From CAWCLK01 sp963796225 (GTDB taxonomy: Bacteria; Actinomycetota; Nitriliruptoria; Nitriliruptorales; Nitriliruptoraceae): a stretch of 64,000 nt of DNA. A program made the translations under genes and the position numbers. Under the pieces are notes generated by a model, which saw only the letters and a list, made by a program, of their open reading frames with translations, was not told where the DNA came from and did not search any database. The stretch is from NCBI GenBank assembly GCA_963796225.1, contig CAWCLK010000019.1, positions 1 through 64,000 of the forward strand, given 5' to 3'. Shown here piece by piece: positions 27,063 to 34,923 of the stretch; position 1 is the stretch's first letter; the number at the start of each line of letters is the position of its first letter.

Positions 27063-27902
27063 CTAGAGCTCGAAGAAGAGGCCGTCGACCCATGGCCACA
27101 CCCAGTTGAAGCCGGGGCCACGGAAGAACGAGCCAGCGAAGACGAACACCGTCCACAGCACCAGGAAGAACGTCATCGCCATGTTGGCGAACTTGCGGTT
27201 CTCGGGCTTCGCGGAGGGGTTCTTGTCGAAGTAGGCGGTGGCGCCGAGCACGATCAGGCCCACGCCCGGGATGGTCACACCGGCGACCATCGGGTGGAAG
27301 TAGCGCAGCAGCTCCTGCAGGCCGAGGAAGTACCACGGCGCCTTGGAGGGGTTCGGCGTCAGGTTCGGGTTGGCCAGCTCGCGGAAGGTCGCGTCGAGGA
27401 AGAAGGACACGACCAGCAGCAGCGCCCCGACCGCCAGCAGCGCCACGAACTCGACGATCAGCAGGTGCGGCCAGGTGTAGACCTTGTCCTGCTGCTTGTC
27501 GCGGACCTGCTGGATGCCCGACGGCGGGATCAGCGCCAGCAGGCGGTGGGTGTGCTTGGAGTCCGCGGGGACGCCCATGGACGGCGAGCCGTTGCCGCCG
27601 CCACCGAGCGAGGCCGCGACACGGGCCGCGCGCTCCTCGGGGGTCAGGCGCCCCGCCGGGGCGCCGGCCATCGCCGGGACGTTGCCGCCGCCACCGCCGC
27701 CACCGCCGGCAGCGGCCTGGCTCTCGCGGAAGGCCTCGAGCTTGCTGGCGTTCTCGTCGGCGGGGACCGGACCGATCGCGTCGGCGGACTTGCCGGCGCG
27801 CACCGAGGCCGCCTTGGCCTTGGCGCGGGCGATGCGCTCGGACTTGCCCTCGGCGATCAGGCGGTCGTACGTCGCCTGATCGATCTGCACCTCGTCGGAC
27901 AT
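27063..27902 (-). CDS. cytochrome b C-terminal (subunit IV-like) protein
   Basis: The last 150 residues hold three helices and the motif PNPSKAPWYFLGLQELLRYFHP, including the PEWY-like quinol-site segment in modified form (PWYF). This matches subunit IV of b6f-type complexes. It is preceded by about 125 residues that are charged and Gly/Ala-rich, including a run of eight glycines and two helical segments rich in Lys/Arg/Glu. That extension is unusual for subunit IV. It lies downstream of the cytochrome b6-like gene. Confidence 0.88.
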   Translation of the reverse strand: MSDEVQIDQATYDRLIAEGKSERIARAKAKAASVRAGKSADAIGPVPADENASKLEAFRESQAAAGGGGGGGGNVPAMAGAPAGRLTPEERAARVAASLGGGGNGSPSMGVPADSKHTHRLLALIPPSGIQQVRDKQQDKVYTWPHLLIVEFVALLAVGALLLVVSFFLDATFRELANPNLTPNPSKAPWYFLGLQELLRYFHPMVAGVTIPGVGLIVLGATAYFDKNPSAKPENRKFANMAMTFFLVLWTVFVFAGSFFRGPGFNWVWPWVDGLFFEL

Positions 27903-27948
27903 GGTTGCTCTCTTCCTCGCTCGAGCCGGCTGCGGGCCCTGTCAGGAC

Positions 27949-28716
27949 CTACAGCGGACCGGAGATCCCGCCGTCCTTGCGGATGCGCCAGAAGTGCACG
28001 GCCATGAAGATGACCGTGACGAAGGGCACGAACAACACGTGGAGCACGTACCACCGCAGCAGGGTGTTCGGTCCGATGACCACACCGCCGAGCAGCACGA
28101 ACTGGACCTGCTTGCCGAAGACCGGCGTGAAGCCCATCATCTCGGTACCGACGGTCACGGCCCACACCGCCAGCTGGTCCCAGGGCAGCAGGTAGCCGGT
28201 GAAGCTGAGCAGCAGGGTCAGGGTCAGCAGGATCACGCCGACGACCCAGTTGAACTCGCGCGGCGGCTTGTACGCCCCGTGGTAGAAGACCCGCGCCATG
28301 TGCAGGAACACGGTGAACACCATCAGGTGCGCACCCCATCTGTGCATGTTGCGGACCAGGTTGCCGAACGTGACGTTGGCCTGGATGTTCTGCATGTCCA
28401 GGTAGGCCAGCTCGGAGCCGGCACCCGCGCTGGGCACGTAGAAGAACATCAGGAAGATGCCCGTGATCGTCAGCAGGACGAACAGGAAGAAGCTCAGCCC
28501 ACCCAGGCAGTAGGTGTAGGTGAGCTTGAGCCCGTGCCGCTTCACCTTCACCGGGTGCAGGTGGTACAGCACGTTGTTCATCGCGGCGAGCGCCCGGTCA
28601 CGCGAGGTGTCCCGGTAGCCCTTCCGGTAGATCGATCCCGGTCGGAAGATCGACTTCCAGATCACGTTGTCCTGGGTGTTGGACTTGACGTCGTCCCAGG
28701 TCGGCAGCTTGGCCAT
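27949..28716 (-). CDS. cytochrome b6-like dihaem subunit
   Basis: The 255-residue protein is the N-terminal, haem-bearing half of cytochrome b. Paired histidines lie in HRWGAHLMVFTVFLHMARV and HVLFVPFVTVIFMAVHFWR, one His of each helix coordinating each b haem. GYLLPWDQLAVWAVTVGTEM is the quinol-site helix region. The short length and the separate downstream subunit IV show a split cytochrome b, unlike the single QcrB of mycobacteria and Streptomyces. AGGACC precedes the ATG at 28716. Confidence 0.92.
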   Translation of the reverse strand: MAKLPTWDDVKSNTQDNVIWKSIFRPGSIYRKGYRDTSRDRALAAMNNVLYHLHPVKVKRHGLKLTYTYCLGGLSFFLFVLLTITGIFLMFFYVPSAGAGSELAYLDMQNIQANVTFGNLVRNMHRWGAHLMVFTVFLHMARVFYHGAYKPPREFNWVVGVILLTLTLLLSFTGYLLPWDQLAVWAVTVGTEMMGFTPVFGKQVQFVLLGGVVIGPNTLLRWYVLHVLFVPFVTVIFMAVHFWRIRKDGGISGPL

Positions 28717-28732
28717 CGTGAGAGGTCCTTGG

Positions 28733-29080
28733 TCAGTTGCCGTCAACGCGTCCGAGCCACAGGGCGTCGGACGGGCACCGCTCCACGCAGATCGCGCAGC
28801 GGGTGCACTCGTTGTCGTCGATGATGAACACGGCGGCGGACTGGTCCGCCAGGGTCATCACGTCCGCCTTGTCGGCGTCCCTGATGATCTGTGGGGACAT
28901 CATGTAGATGCACTCCCACGGGCACACGTCCTCGCAGGCGCGACACATGATGCACAGCTCGGCGGTCAGCCCGATGTGGCGCTTGGGCTTGACGCGCTCC
29001 TGCAGCCAGGCCGCATCGACCTGTTGCACCTTGTAGTCGTCGTAGACGAGGGGGTGCTCCCCCTTGTCGGTCTTGCCCAC
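28733..29080 (-). CDS. two-cluster 4Fe-4S ferredoxin-like protein
   Basis: The 115-residue protein has two four-cysteine motifs, CIMCRACEDVCP and CTRCAICVERCP, like 2[4Fe-4S] ferredoxins and the NuoI/HdrC-type electron carriers. An N-terminal 40-residue hydrophilic segment precedes the first cluster. Sixteen bases separate it from the cytochrome b6 gene, so it is probably co-translated with the complex. A ferredoxin is not a standard bc subunit; it might feed or accept electrons there. That role is inference from position only. Confidence 0.88.
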   Translation of the reverse strand: MGKTDKGEHPLVYDDYKVQQVDAAWLQERVKPKRHIGLTAELCIMCRACEDVCPWECIYMMSPQIIRDADKADVMTLADQSAAVFIIDDNECTRCAICVERCPSDALWLGRVDGN

Positions 29081-29140
29081 GCGGGTCTCCTGACCTTGCG
29101 TCGTGCAGTGCGGAGGGTGTGTCTGTCGCGGTGCTCACAC

Positions 29141-29172
29141 CCCCGGTTCGACCCCAGCGGGGTCGACGGGGG
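29141..29172 (-). other. stable hairpin between the first operon gene and the ferredoxin gene
   Basis: TCGACCCC, three bases, GGGGTCGA forms an eight-bp stem that extends through an internal loop to CCCC/GGGG. It lies in the 102-base gap of an otherwise tight operon. It could be an mRNA processing or partial termination point that sets subunit ratios. Confidence 0.45.
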
Positions 29173-29182
29173 CGAGTCGTTC

Positions 29183-29722
29183 CTACTTGTACCCGCCGGC
29201 CTCGGGCTTGCTCTCGCCCGGCGCCAGCGTCTTCGGGAACTGCTTCTGGATGCGCATGGCCGCCCAGAACGTCAGGACGAACGCGACCAGGTGCTCGAGG
29301 ACCACGACGATGTCGCGGATCACCTCGTACAGGTTGGTGGCCACGTCCAGCGTGTAGTCCGGACCCGGCGCCCACGGTGCCCACCCCATGGGGATCGACA
29401 TCGACGCCGGGATGATCGGCCCGGACAGCAGTTCCTTGCTGGACGAGACGAAGTAGATCCAGGCCGAGGGCAGGATCCCGTAGACCCACCAGAAGATCGC
29501 CAGCCCGCCGACCACGCCCATCGTCGCCGACACCCACTCGTGCGTGCCGTAGGCGCGTCGCGCGATGAACAGGGGCAGCGCGATCAGGCCCACACCCCAG
29601 ATCAGCAGGATGACGAGCCCCCACCACCCCTGGCCGATGCCCGAGGGGTCACCGAAGAGCCAGAACGCGTGGAACGCGTCCGGCAGCGTGCTGAAGAAGT
29701 CGCCGAACCAGCTGAGTCTCAC
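29183..29722 (-). CDS. unknown membrane protein, first gene of the cytochrome bc operon
   Basis: The 179-residue protein has three or four hydrophobic helices, many aromatic residues (Trp-rich: FHAFWLFGD, GWWGLVILLIWG, AIFWWVYGI) and a hydrophilic C-terminal tail. A histidine lies in the third helix region (VLEHLVAFVLTFWAAM). I do not recognise the family. It starts at a GTG downstream of a good promoter and precedes the ferredoxin and cytochrome b genes, so a role in quinol oxidation or complex anchoring is plausible. Confidence 0.7.
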   Translation of the reverse strand: MRLSWFGDFFSTLPDAFHAFWLFGDPSGIGQGWWGLVILLIWGVGLIALPLFIARRAYGTHEWVSATMGVVGGLAIFWWVYGILPSAWIYFVSSSKELLSGPIIPASMSIPMGWAPWAPGPDYTLDVATNLYEVIRDIVVVLEHLVAFVLTFWAAMRIQKQFPKTLAPGESKPEAGGYK

Positions 29723-29934
29723 TGACGACCCTCACATGGCGGTGGGCGCGACGCCCCGGGCGGGGCGCCGACGTGGACGGGTTCCAACGCTCGGGGGCGA
29801 GCCGTGCGGACCGCGTCCGGCCCACCCGGCAGGGCCGGTCAGCCCTCCGTGCGGCAGGTCGCGCCGTCTGCGACGTCTCACCTCGACCAGCCGTGAACCA
29901 GGCCCACGGACAGCTCCAAGCGGCGTGCGGGGGC

Positions 29935-29964
29935 AGCGTACCAACGGCCGTGAACCGGCAACAA
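29935..29964 (-). promoter_or_regulatory. promoter of the cytochrome bc / maturation operon
   Basis: A -35-like TTGTTG (29964-29959) and a -10 TACGCT (29940-29935) are separated by 18 bases and point to the operon starting at 29722, leaving a leader of about 205 bases. CCGTGAACC occurs twice, at 29891-29899 and 29948-29956, the latter inside the spacer, as a possible regulator site. Confidence 0.55.
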
Positions 29965-29970
29965 TCCTCC

Positions 29971-30081
29971 CCGAGGCTCGGGCGGCAGCCCGACGCCCCG
30001 TGACCATCGGACAGCCGCGCAGCGGGCCGTCCGCCCTCGATCCGAGGCTCGGGCGGCGACCCGACGCCACGTGACCCATCG
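29971..30081. repeat. imperfect 39-bp direct repeat pair upstream of the bc operon
   Basis: CCGAGGCTCGGGCGGC followed by a matching 23-base tail occurs at 29971-30009 and again at 30042-30081 with a few substitutions and one added C. Each copy can fold (TCGGGC, four bases, GCCCGA in the first copy). The repeats occupy much of the 376-base gene-free stretch 29723-30098, together with the promoter at 29935-29964. They may terminate the TlpA-like gene or bind a regulator. Confidence 0.7.
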
Positions 30082-30098
30082 CAACAACCGCGCGGCGG

Positions 30099-30671
30099 TC
30101 ACGCCCCGACGTCGAGGTGCTCGGCCAGCAGGTCGGTCAGGCCCTGCTCGGTGAGCGGGCCCGCGTGGCGGTAGACGACCTGGCCGTCGGCGTCCACGAG
30201 CAGGGTCTGGGGCGTGGCGCGCCCCGACACCGCGTCGAAGAACGCCCCGTCCGGGTCCGACACGAGCTCGTAGGTCACCCCCACCTCGTCGGCGAAGGCG
30301 ATGGCGGCCTGCGTGCGGTCCTCGTAGTCGACGCCCACGAAGTGCACCTGGTCGCCCAGTGCCTCGTGGACGGCCTGGAACGCGGGCATCTCGTCCTTGC
30401 ACGGCTCGCACCACTCGGCCCAGAAGTTCACGACGGTGGGCTGGCCCTGCCAGCAGGCCGTCGAGACCTCCTCGTCACCGTCGAGCACCGTCAGCGTCAC
30501 CGCCGGCAGCGGACGCGCCCCGTCGGCGGGGGCGACCTCACGCCCGTCGGGGCAGCTCACCGCATCCGCCGCCGGACTGGCCCCGCCCCCACCACAGCCC
30601 GCCAGCAGGAGCGCCCCGACCGCGCCGAGCACGGCGAGCCGGTGGGACGGCCGGTGCGGGCGCGTGGGCAC
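30099..30671 (-). CDS. TlpA/ResA-like thioredoxin lipoprotein
   Basis: The 190-residue protein has a signal peptide ending in the lipobox LLAGC and a thioredoxin fold with the active site FWAEWCEPCKDEM and a cis-Pro in RATPQTLLV. It probably reduces or rearranges disulfides outside the membrane, for example apocytochrome cysteines. It lies 12 bases after hemL, matching the mycobacterial hemL...Rv0526 order. A second redoxin of this type is fused to CcdA at 23062-24435, so the two may divide the work. Confidence 0.88.
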   Translation of the reverse strand: MPTRPHRPSHRLAVLGAVGALLLAGCGGGGASPAADAVSCPDGREVAPADGARPLPAVTLTVLDGDEEVSTACWQGQPTVVNFWAEWCEPCKDEMPAFQAVHEALGDQVHFVGVDYEDRTQAAIAFADEVGVTYELVSDPDGAFFDAVSGRATPQTLLVDADGQVVYRHAGPLTEQGLTDLLAEHLDVGA

Positions 30672-30683
30672 GGCGGACTGCCT

Positions 30684-31988
30684 TCAGATCTCGGTCGCGA
30701 GGTCGCCCGCGAGCTCGGTCGCAGCCTCGCGGGCCGCGGCGACGATCGTGTCGAGGTCGGTGTCGGTCAGCGCGGCGGACGAGAACACGACCTCGTAGCC
30801 CGACGGGGCGAGGTACACGCCCCGGTCGAGCATGGCGTGGAAGAACCGGCCGTAGGCGGCGTGGTCGGCGGCGGCGACGTCGTCGTAGTCATGCGGGGCG
30901 GCGTCGGCGAACACGAACCCGGCGAGCGTGCCGACCTGGGTCACGGTGGCGGTGACACCGGCGTCGGCGAACGCGCTGCGCAGCCCCTCGACCATCCGGT
31001 CGGTGGCGCCCCGCAGCCGCCCGTAGACCTCGTCGGTGAGCAGGCGGAGCTGCGCCAGTCCCGCGGCGCACGCGACGGGGTTCCCGGACAGGGTGCCGGC
31101 CTGGTAGACGGGCCCGGTGGGGGCCAGCTCGCGCATGACCTCCTCGCGGCCCCCCAGCGCGGCCAGCGGGAAGCCGCCGCCGATGACCTTGCCGAGCACG
31201 GTCAGGTCGGCGTCGATGCCGTAGTGGCCCTGGGCCCCGGCCCGGCCGAGCCGGAAGCCGGTGATGACCTCGTCGAGCACCAGCAGCGCCCCGCTGTCGT
31301 CGGCCTGCTGGCGCAGGAACGCGAGGAACCCCTCGTCGGGCGGGACCAGGTTCATGTTGGCGGCCACGGGCTCGGCCAGGATCGCGGCCAGGTCGTCACC
31401 GTGCTCGGCGACGGCGGCGGCCACGGCCTCGCGGTCGTTCCAGGGCACCAGGATCGTGTCGGCGGCCGCCCCGGCGGTCACACCCGGCGACCCGGGGATC
31501 CCGAGGGTGGCCACGCCCGAGCCGGCCGACACCAGCAGGGCGTCGCTGTGCCCGTGGTAGTGGCCGACGAACTTGAGCAGCTTCGACCGCCCGGTCGCCC
31601 CGCGGGCCAGCCGCACGGCGGTCATCGCGGCCTCGGTGCCCGAGCTGACCAGCCGGACCATGTCGACCGACGGGATGGCGGCGACGATCTCCTCGGCGAG
31701 CTCGATCTCCAACGAGGTCGGCGCCCCGAAGCTGGACCCGTGCCCGAGTGCCCGCACGGCGGCGGTGAACACCTCGGGGACCACGTGCCCGAGGGCCAGC
31801 GGCCCCCAGGACCCGACGAGGTCGAGGTAGCGGTTGCCGTCGGCGTCGACGAGGGAGGCCCCCTCGCCGCGGGCGACGAAGCGCGGGGTGCCGCCGACGC
31901 CGGTGAAGGCGCGGACGGGTGAGTTGACGCCACCGGGGATGACCCGCTGGGCGCGCGCGAACAGGGCGTCGGACGTCGTGGTCTGCAT
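30684..31988 (-). CDS. hemL: glutamate-1-semialdehyde 2,1-aminomutase
   Basis: HemL converts glutamate-1-semialdehyde to 5-aminolevulinate in the C5 haem pathway. The 434-residue class III aminotransferase has the start signature RVIPGGVNSPVRAF, the substrate region GSWGPLALGH, and the PLP lysine in TVLGKVIGGGFPLAALGG. The ATG at 31988 follows an AAGGCGG site. It forms a two-gene unit with the TlpA-like gene and diverges from the hydrolase gene. Confidence 0.95.
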   Translation of the reverse strand: MQTTTSDALFARAQRVIPGGVNSPVRAFTGVGGTPRFVARGEGASLVDADGNRYLDLVGSWGPLALGHVVPEVFTAAVRALGHGSSFGAPTSLEIELAEEIVAAIPSVDMVRLVSSGTEAAMTAVRLARGATGRSKLLKFVGHYHGHSDALLVSAGSGVATLGIPGSPGVTAGAAADTILVPWNDREAVAAAVAEHGDDLAAILAEPVAANMNLVPPDEGFLAFLRQQADDSGALLVLDEVITGFRLGRAGAQGHYGIDADLTVLGKVIGGGFPLAALGGREEVMRELAPTGPVYQAGTLSGNPVACAAGLAQLRLLTDEVYGRLRGATDRMVEGLRSAFADAGVTATVTQVGTLAGFVFADAAPHDYDDVAAADHAAYGRFFHAMLDRGVYLAPSGYEVVFSSAALTDTDLDTIVAAAREAATELAGDLATEI

Positions 31989-32081
31989 GTCCGCCTTCCA
32001 TGGGGTTCGTTCCTCACCCCATCCGGATCGAGGACCTGGACGCCCGCCCTCGTTCCTCGGACGGTCGTCCACGCCTCGGGG

Positions 32082-32087
32082 AGGGTA
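32082..32087 (-). promoter_or_regulatory. candidate -10 box TACCCT for hemL
   Basis: TACCCT lies in the divergent region, about 94 bases before the hemL ATG, and matches the TAnnCT pattern of this window. Confidence 0.4.
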
Positions 32088-32119
32088 CGAGGTGTGCCGG
32101 GCGGGTCCACACCGCGCCA

Positions 32120-32125
32120 TACCCT
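32120..32125 (+). promoter_or_regulatory. -10 box TACCCT, leaderless layout
   Basis: TACCCT is followed by six bases and then the GTG start of the alpha/beta hydrolase gene. This spacing means the transcript would start at or within a base or two of the start codon, i.e. a leaderless mRNA. Confidence 0.55.
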
Positions 32126-32131
32126 CGCCGC

Positions 32132-33271
32132 GTGGTCTCCACTCGTCGCGCCTGGTCGGTCGCGGGGCTGTCGTCGACAGCCGCGCTGGCCGCCGCTGCC
32201 GGCGGGGCGTCGTGGTACTACGCCTCCCGGCTGACCCAGCCGCCGGCCGACCTGGCCGTGGCCGAACCGGACCCGCTGGACCTGGTCGACGTGGTCGAGC
32301 TGCGGGGCGACCGCGTGGTGCTCGAGGGCCCCGACGCCGCCCGGCCGGGGTGCTGGGGCCTGGACCAGCTCGCCCATCCCGAGGGCGGGTACGTGCAGGC
32401 CGGCGACGTGCTCGAGGTCGACGGGGACCGGGCCGTGCGCGAGGCACGGGTGCTGGTCGAGGGCCTGTCCCCCGGCCAGGCCCGGCTGGACCGGTACGCG
32501 TGGCCGGCGCGGGGCGAGCTGCTCGACCCGCCGGCCCAGGAGGTGGAGTACGCCTCCGGCGTGGGACCGGCCCCGGCGTGGTACGTGCCCGGCGGCAGCG
32601 ACACCTGGGTGATCTGCGTCCACGGTCGGGCCGCCGACCGCCACGAGGGCTTCCGGTTCGTCCGCCCCGTCACCCGACGGGACCACCCGATGCTGATGAT
32701 CTCGTACCGCAACGACCGCGACGCCCCGCGCTCGCCCGACAACCGCTCGCACCTCGGCCACACGGAGTGGCGCGACGTCGAGGGGGCCATCGACCACGCC
32801 GTCGCCCACGGGGCCCGGGACGTCGTGCTCGTCGGCTACTCGATGGGTGGCGCCTGCGTGGTGCAGTGCTACCGGCGCTCGGACCGGGCCCACCGGATCC
32901 GGGGGCTGGTGCTGGAGGCCCCCGTGCTGGACTGGGGGCCGGTGGTCCGCCGCGCCGCGCTGGACCGTGGCCTCCCCCGGGCGTTGCTGCCGGCCCTGCT
33001 CCCGATGGCCATGGGGCTGGCGCGCATGCGCGTGGGCATCGACTTCACCGACCTGCGCTCGGACCCCGCCGCGCTCGAGGTCCCCACGCTGCTCATCCAC
33101 GGCGAGGACGACGAGGTGGTCCCGGTCGAGCTCTCCGACGCCCTGGCGACGGCCCGCCCCGACGTGGTCACCTACCTGCGCGTCCCCGGCGCCGGGCACG
33201 TGCGGTCGTGGAACACCGCCCCCGACCACGTCGAGCTGTCACTCGGTGCCTTCCTCGAATCCCTGGTCTGA
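32132..33271 (+). CDS. membrane-anchored alpha/beta hydrolase
   Basis: The 379-residue protein has an N-terminal helix (about residues 10-28), a variable 130-residue region and an alpha/beta hydrolase domain: oxyanion strand VICVHGRAADR, nucleophile elbow GYSMGG (Ser at about residue 235), acid in LLIHGEDDEVVP and His in PGAGHVRSWN. The substrate is unknown. The GTG is set by the -10 box six bases upstream. Its last 33 bases overlap, tail to tail, the SIR2-domain gene. Confidence 0.85.
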   Translation: MVSTRRAWSVAGLSSTAALAAAAGGASWYYASRLTQPPADLAVAEPDPLDLVDVVELRGDRVVLEGPDAARPGCWGLDQLAHPEGGYVQAGDVLEVDGDRAVREARVLVEGLSPGQARLDRYAWPARGELLDPPAQEVEYASGVGPAPAWYVPGGSDTWVICVHGRAADRHEGFRFVRPVTRRDHPMLMISYRNDRDAPRSPDNRSHLGHTEWRDVEGAIDHAVAHGARDVVLVGYSMGGACVVQCYRRSDRAHRIRGLVLEAPVLDWGPVVRRAALDRGLPRALLPALLPMAMGLARMRVGIDFTDLRSDPAALEVPTLLIHGEDDEVVPVELSDALATARPDVVTYLRVPGAGHVRSWNTAPDHVELSLGAFLESLV

Positions 33272-34876
33272 ACCCTGGTCCGAATCCTGGTCCGATCGGT
33301 CCGGGCGGTGCCCGAGGTCGACCAGCAGCCGGCGCACCCGGTCCGCCGCCGTACCGCGCAGCCGGCCGGCGTCCAGGGCGGCCGCCACCGGCGCCAGCGT
33401 CTCCGCGACGCCACGCTGGTCGTCGTCGAGCAGGCGGGCGAACCGGGGTTCGAGCAGGTGGGCGTCGGGGTCCGACGCGCTCATCGCCAGTGCGTCCAGC
33501 CACAGGTCGTGGCGTCGGAAGGCCTCTGCCTCGCTGGCGACCGGCGCATCGTCGGGCACCACCACCTCGAGGTCGCGACCCCACAGGTCCCGCACGGCCG
33601 GGGAGGGGGTCTCGGCGACGAGCACCGTCCCGAACGGCGTGGTGGCCACGTCCCCGGCGCGGGCCAGGGCCCGGCGCACCTCGTCGACCGTGCGGTGGAA
33701 GTTGGGGTCGCTCAGCGAGTAGCCCACGAACAGCAGGTGCTGGGTCAGCAGCAGCGCGTGGACGACGCCGGTCAGCGCGTTGCGGTCGGCCGCGTAGCGC
33801 AGGAAGTCCTGGCGGGTCAGGACGATGTCGTCGAGGTGCTCCACGTCGCCGTGCAGCTTCAGCAGCCACGGGTCGTCGAGGGCGGGGCGGGCGTAGGGCA
33901 GCACCGCCACCGGGGCACGTGCCCCGGCCCGCGCCTGCTCGTACAGCGCGTCGTAGTTGGTGGTCACGGCCCGCCCGACGCCGAGGGACGCCAGCAGCCC
34001 GTGGGCCAGCGCGTGGCGCGGGACGCTGCGGGTCACCTCGGCGACGGCCTCGCGCAGCGCGCGTTCGCCGTCGGCGCCCCGCCCCACCAGCCGCGCGGCC
34101 AGCAACGAGGCCACGTCGAGCGGGTCGAGGCTGCGGTCGGCCAGCACCGCGCGCAGCTCCTCGCCGAGCCCCTGGTCGTCGAGCCGCACCGCCACCCGGA
34201 CCAGCAGGTCCCGCCATCCCGGCAGCCCGGCCCCCATCGAGATCCCCGCCCCGACGAACAGCCCGAGCTGCTCGGGCACGCGCTGGGCGAGCTGGTCGGC
34301 CACCTCGCGCGCCGAGGCCGACAGCGAGCGGCCGAACAGCTCGTCCATGCCCACCAGGTGCCGGCGCGCGGCCTGGGCCGCGTCGTAGTGCAGCCGGTTG
34401 GGCGTGACCAGCGCCAGGTCGACCCCCGAGCCGGCGGCCAGCTCCATCAGTGCCGGGAGCAGCTCGCGCAGGACCTCGTCCGGCGCGTCGCGCATGCCCC
34501 CGCGCCCCGTCGCCACCAGCGGCAGGCCGAGCAGGGGCCGCGCGCGGGGCGGCTCCCGGCCGGCTGGTCCGTGGGGGCCGGGGGCGGTTCGGACCGCGGC
34601 GGCGGCCTCGTCGACGAACGCGCGCACCCCGTCGAGGTACCAGCGCATGGGCATGGGGTGGTCGGCGCCGACGTCGGTCAGCCACACCGGCGGGGCGTCG
34701 GACCGTTCGACCGCCAGCGTGCGGATCCGGTCGTGCCAGCCCGACGGGACGGGCGGCGGGGCGGGCACGGCCGCCTCGGCCCAGGGCTCGATGGTCAGCG
34801 TGGCGTCGGTGGGCAGCAGCCAGCCGTCGCAGTCCAGCCGGTGCAGGTCGCCGTGCACGACGAACAGGTGGCCCAC
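33239..34876 (-). CDS. SIR2-domain protein with N-terminal macro-like region
   Basis: The 545-residue protein has two parts. Residues 1-175 begin VVHGDLHRLDCDGWLLPTDATL, similar in pattern to macro-domain starts that bind ADP-ribose, and include a Gly-rich TGRGGMRD segment. Residues 203-400 are SIR2-like: GAGISMGAGLPGW (NAD loop, 209-221), TTNYD (Asn307), LLKLHGDV (His342) and LFVGYSLSDPNF. Such SIR2_2 domains act as NAD-consuming effectors in antiphage proteins such as ThsA and DSR. GGAGGAGG precedes the GTG. It is a single-gene unit. The C-terminal tail is a repeated Asp/Ser/Gln sequence. Defence is inference; protein deacylation or ADP-ribose turnover are alternatives. Confidence 0.8.
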   Translation of the reverse strand: MGHLFVVHGDLHRLDCDGWLLPTDATLTIEPWAEAAVPAPPPVPSGWHDRIRTLAVERSDAPPVWLTDVGADHPMPMRWYLDGVRAFVDEAAAAVRTAPGPHGPAGREPPRARPLLGLPLVATGRGGMRDAPDEVLRELLPALMELAAGSGVDLALVTPNRLHYDAAQAARRHLVGMDELFGRSLSASAREVADQLAQRVPEQLGLFVGAGISMGAGLPGWRDLLVRVAVRLDDQGLGEELRAVLADRSLDPLDVASLLAARLVGRGADGERALREAVAEVTRSVPRHALAHGLLASLGVGRAVTTNYDALYEQARAGARAPVAVLPYARPALDDPWLLKLHGDVEHLDDIVLTRQDFLRYAADRNALTGVVHALLLTQHLLFVGYSLSDPNFHRTVDEVRRALARAGDVATTPFGTVLVAETPSPAVRDLWGRDLEVVVPDDAPVASEAEAFRRHDLWLDALAMSASDPDAHLLEPRFARLLDDDQRGVAETLAPVAAALDAGRLRGTAADRVRRLLVDLGHRPDRSDQDSDQGSDQGFEEGTE

Positions 34877-34890
34877 GCATCCTCCTCCCC

Positions 34891-34911
34891 GGCCCCGGCG
34901 GCAGCCGGGCC
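34891..34911 (-). terminator. hairpin between the GDPD and SIR2 genes
   Basis: GGCCCCGGC, four bases, GCCGGGCC forms a GC-rich stem with one unpaired base, 13 bases downstream of the GDPD stop and just before the SIR2 ribosome-binding site. It would separate the SIR2 gene from the hemB unit. Confidence 0.5.
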
Positions 34912-34923
34912 GGACCCGTCACG

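Noticed and set aside
33255..33300. Short tandem repeats (CTGGTCCGAATC-like) as a regulatory array
   Set aside because: They encode the Asp/Ser/Gln tail of the SIR2 protein where two convergent genes overlap, so coding explains them.
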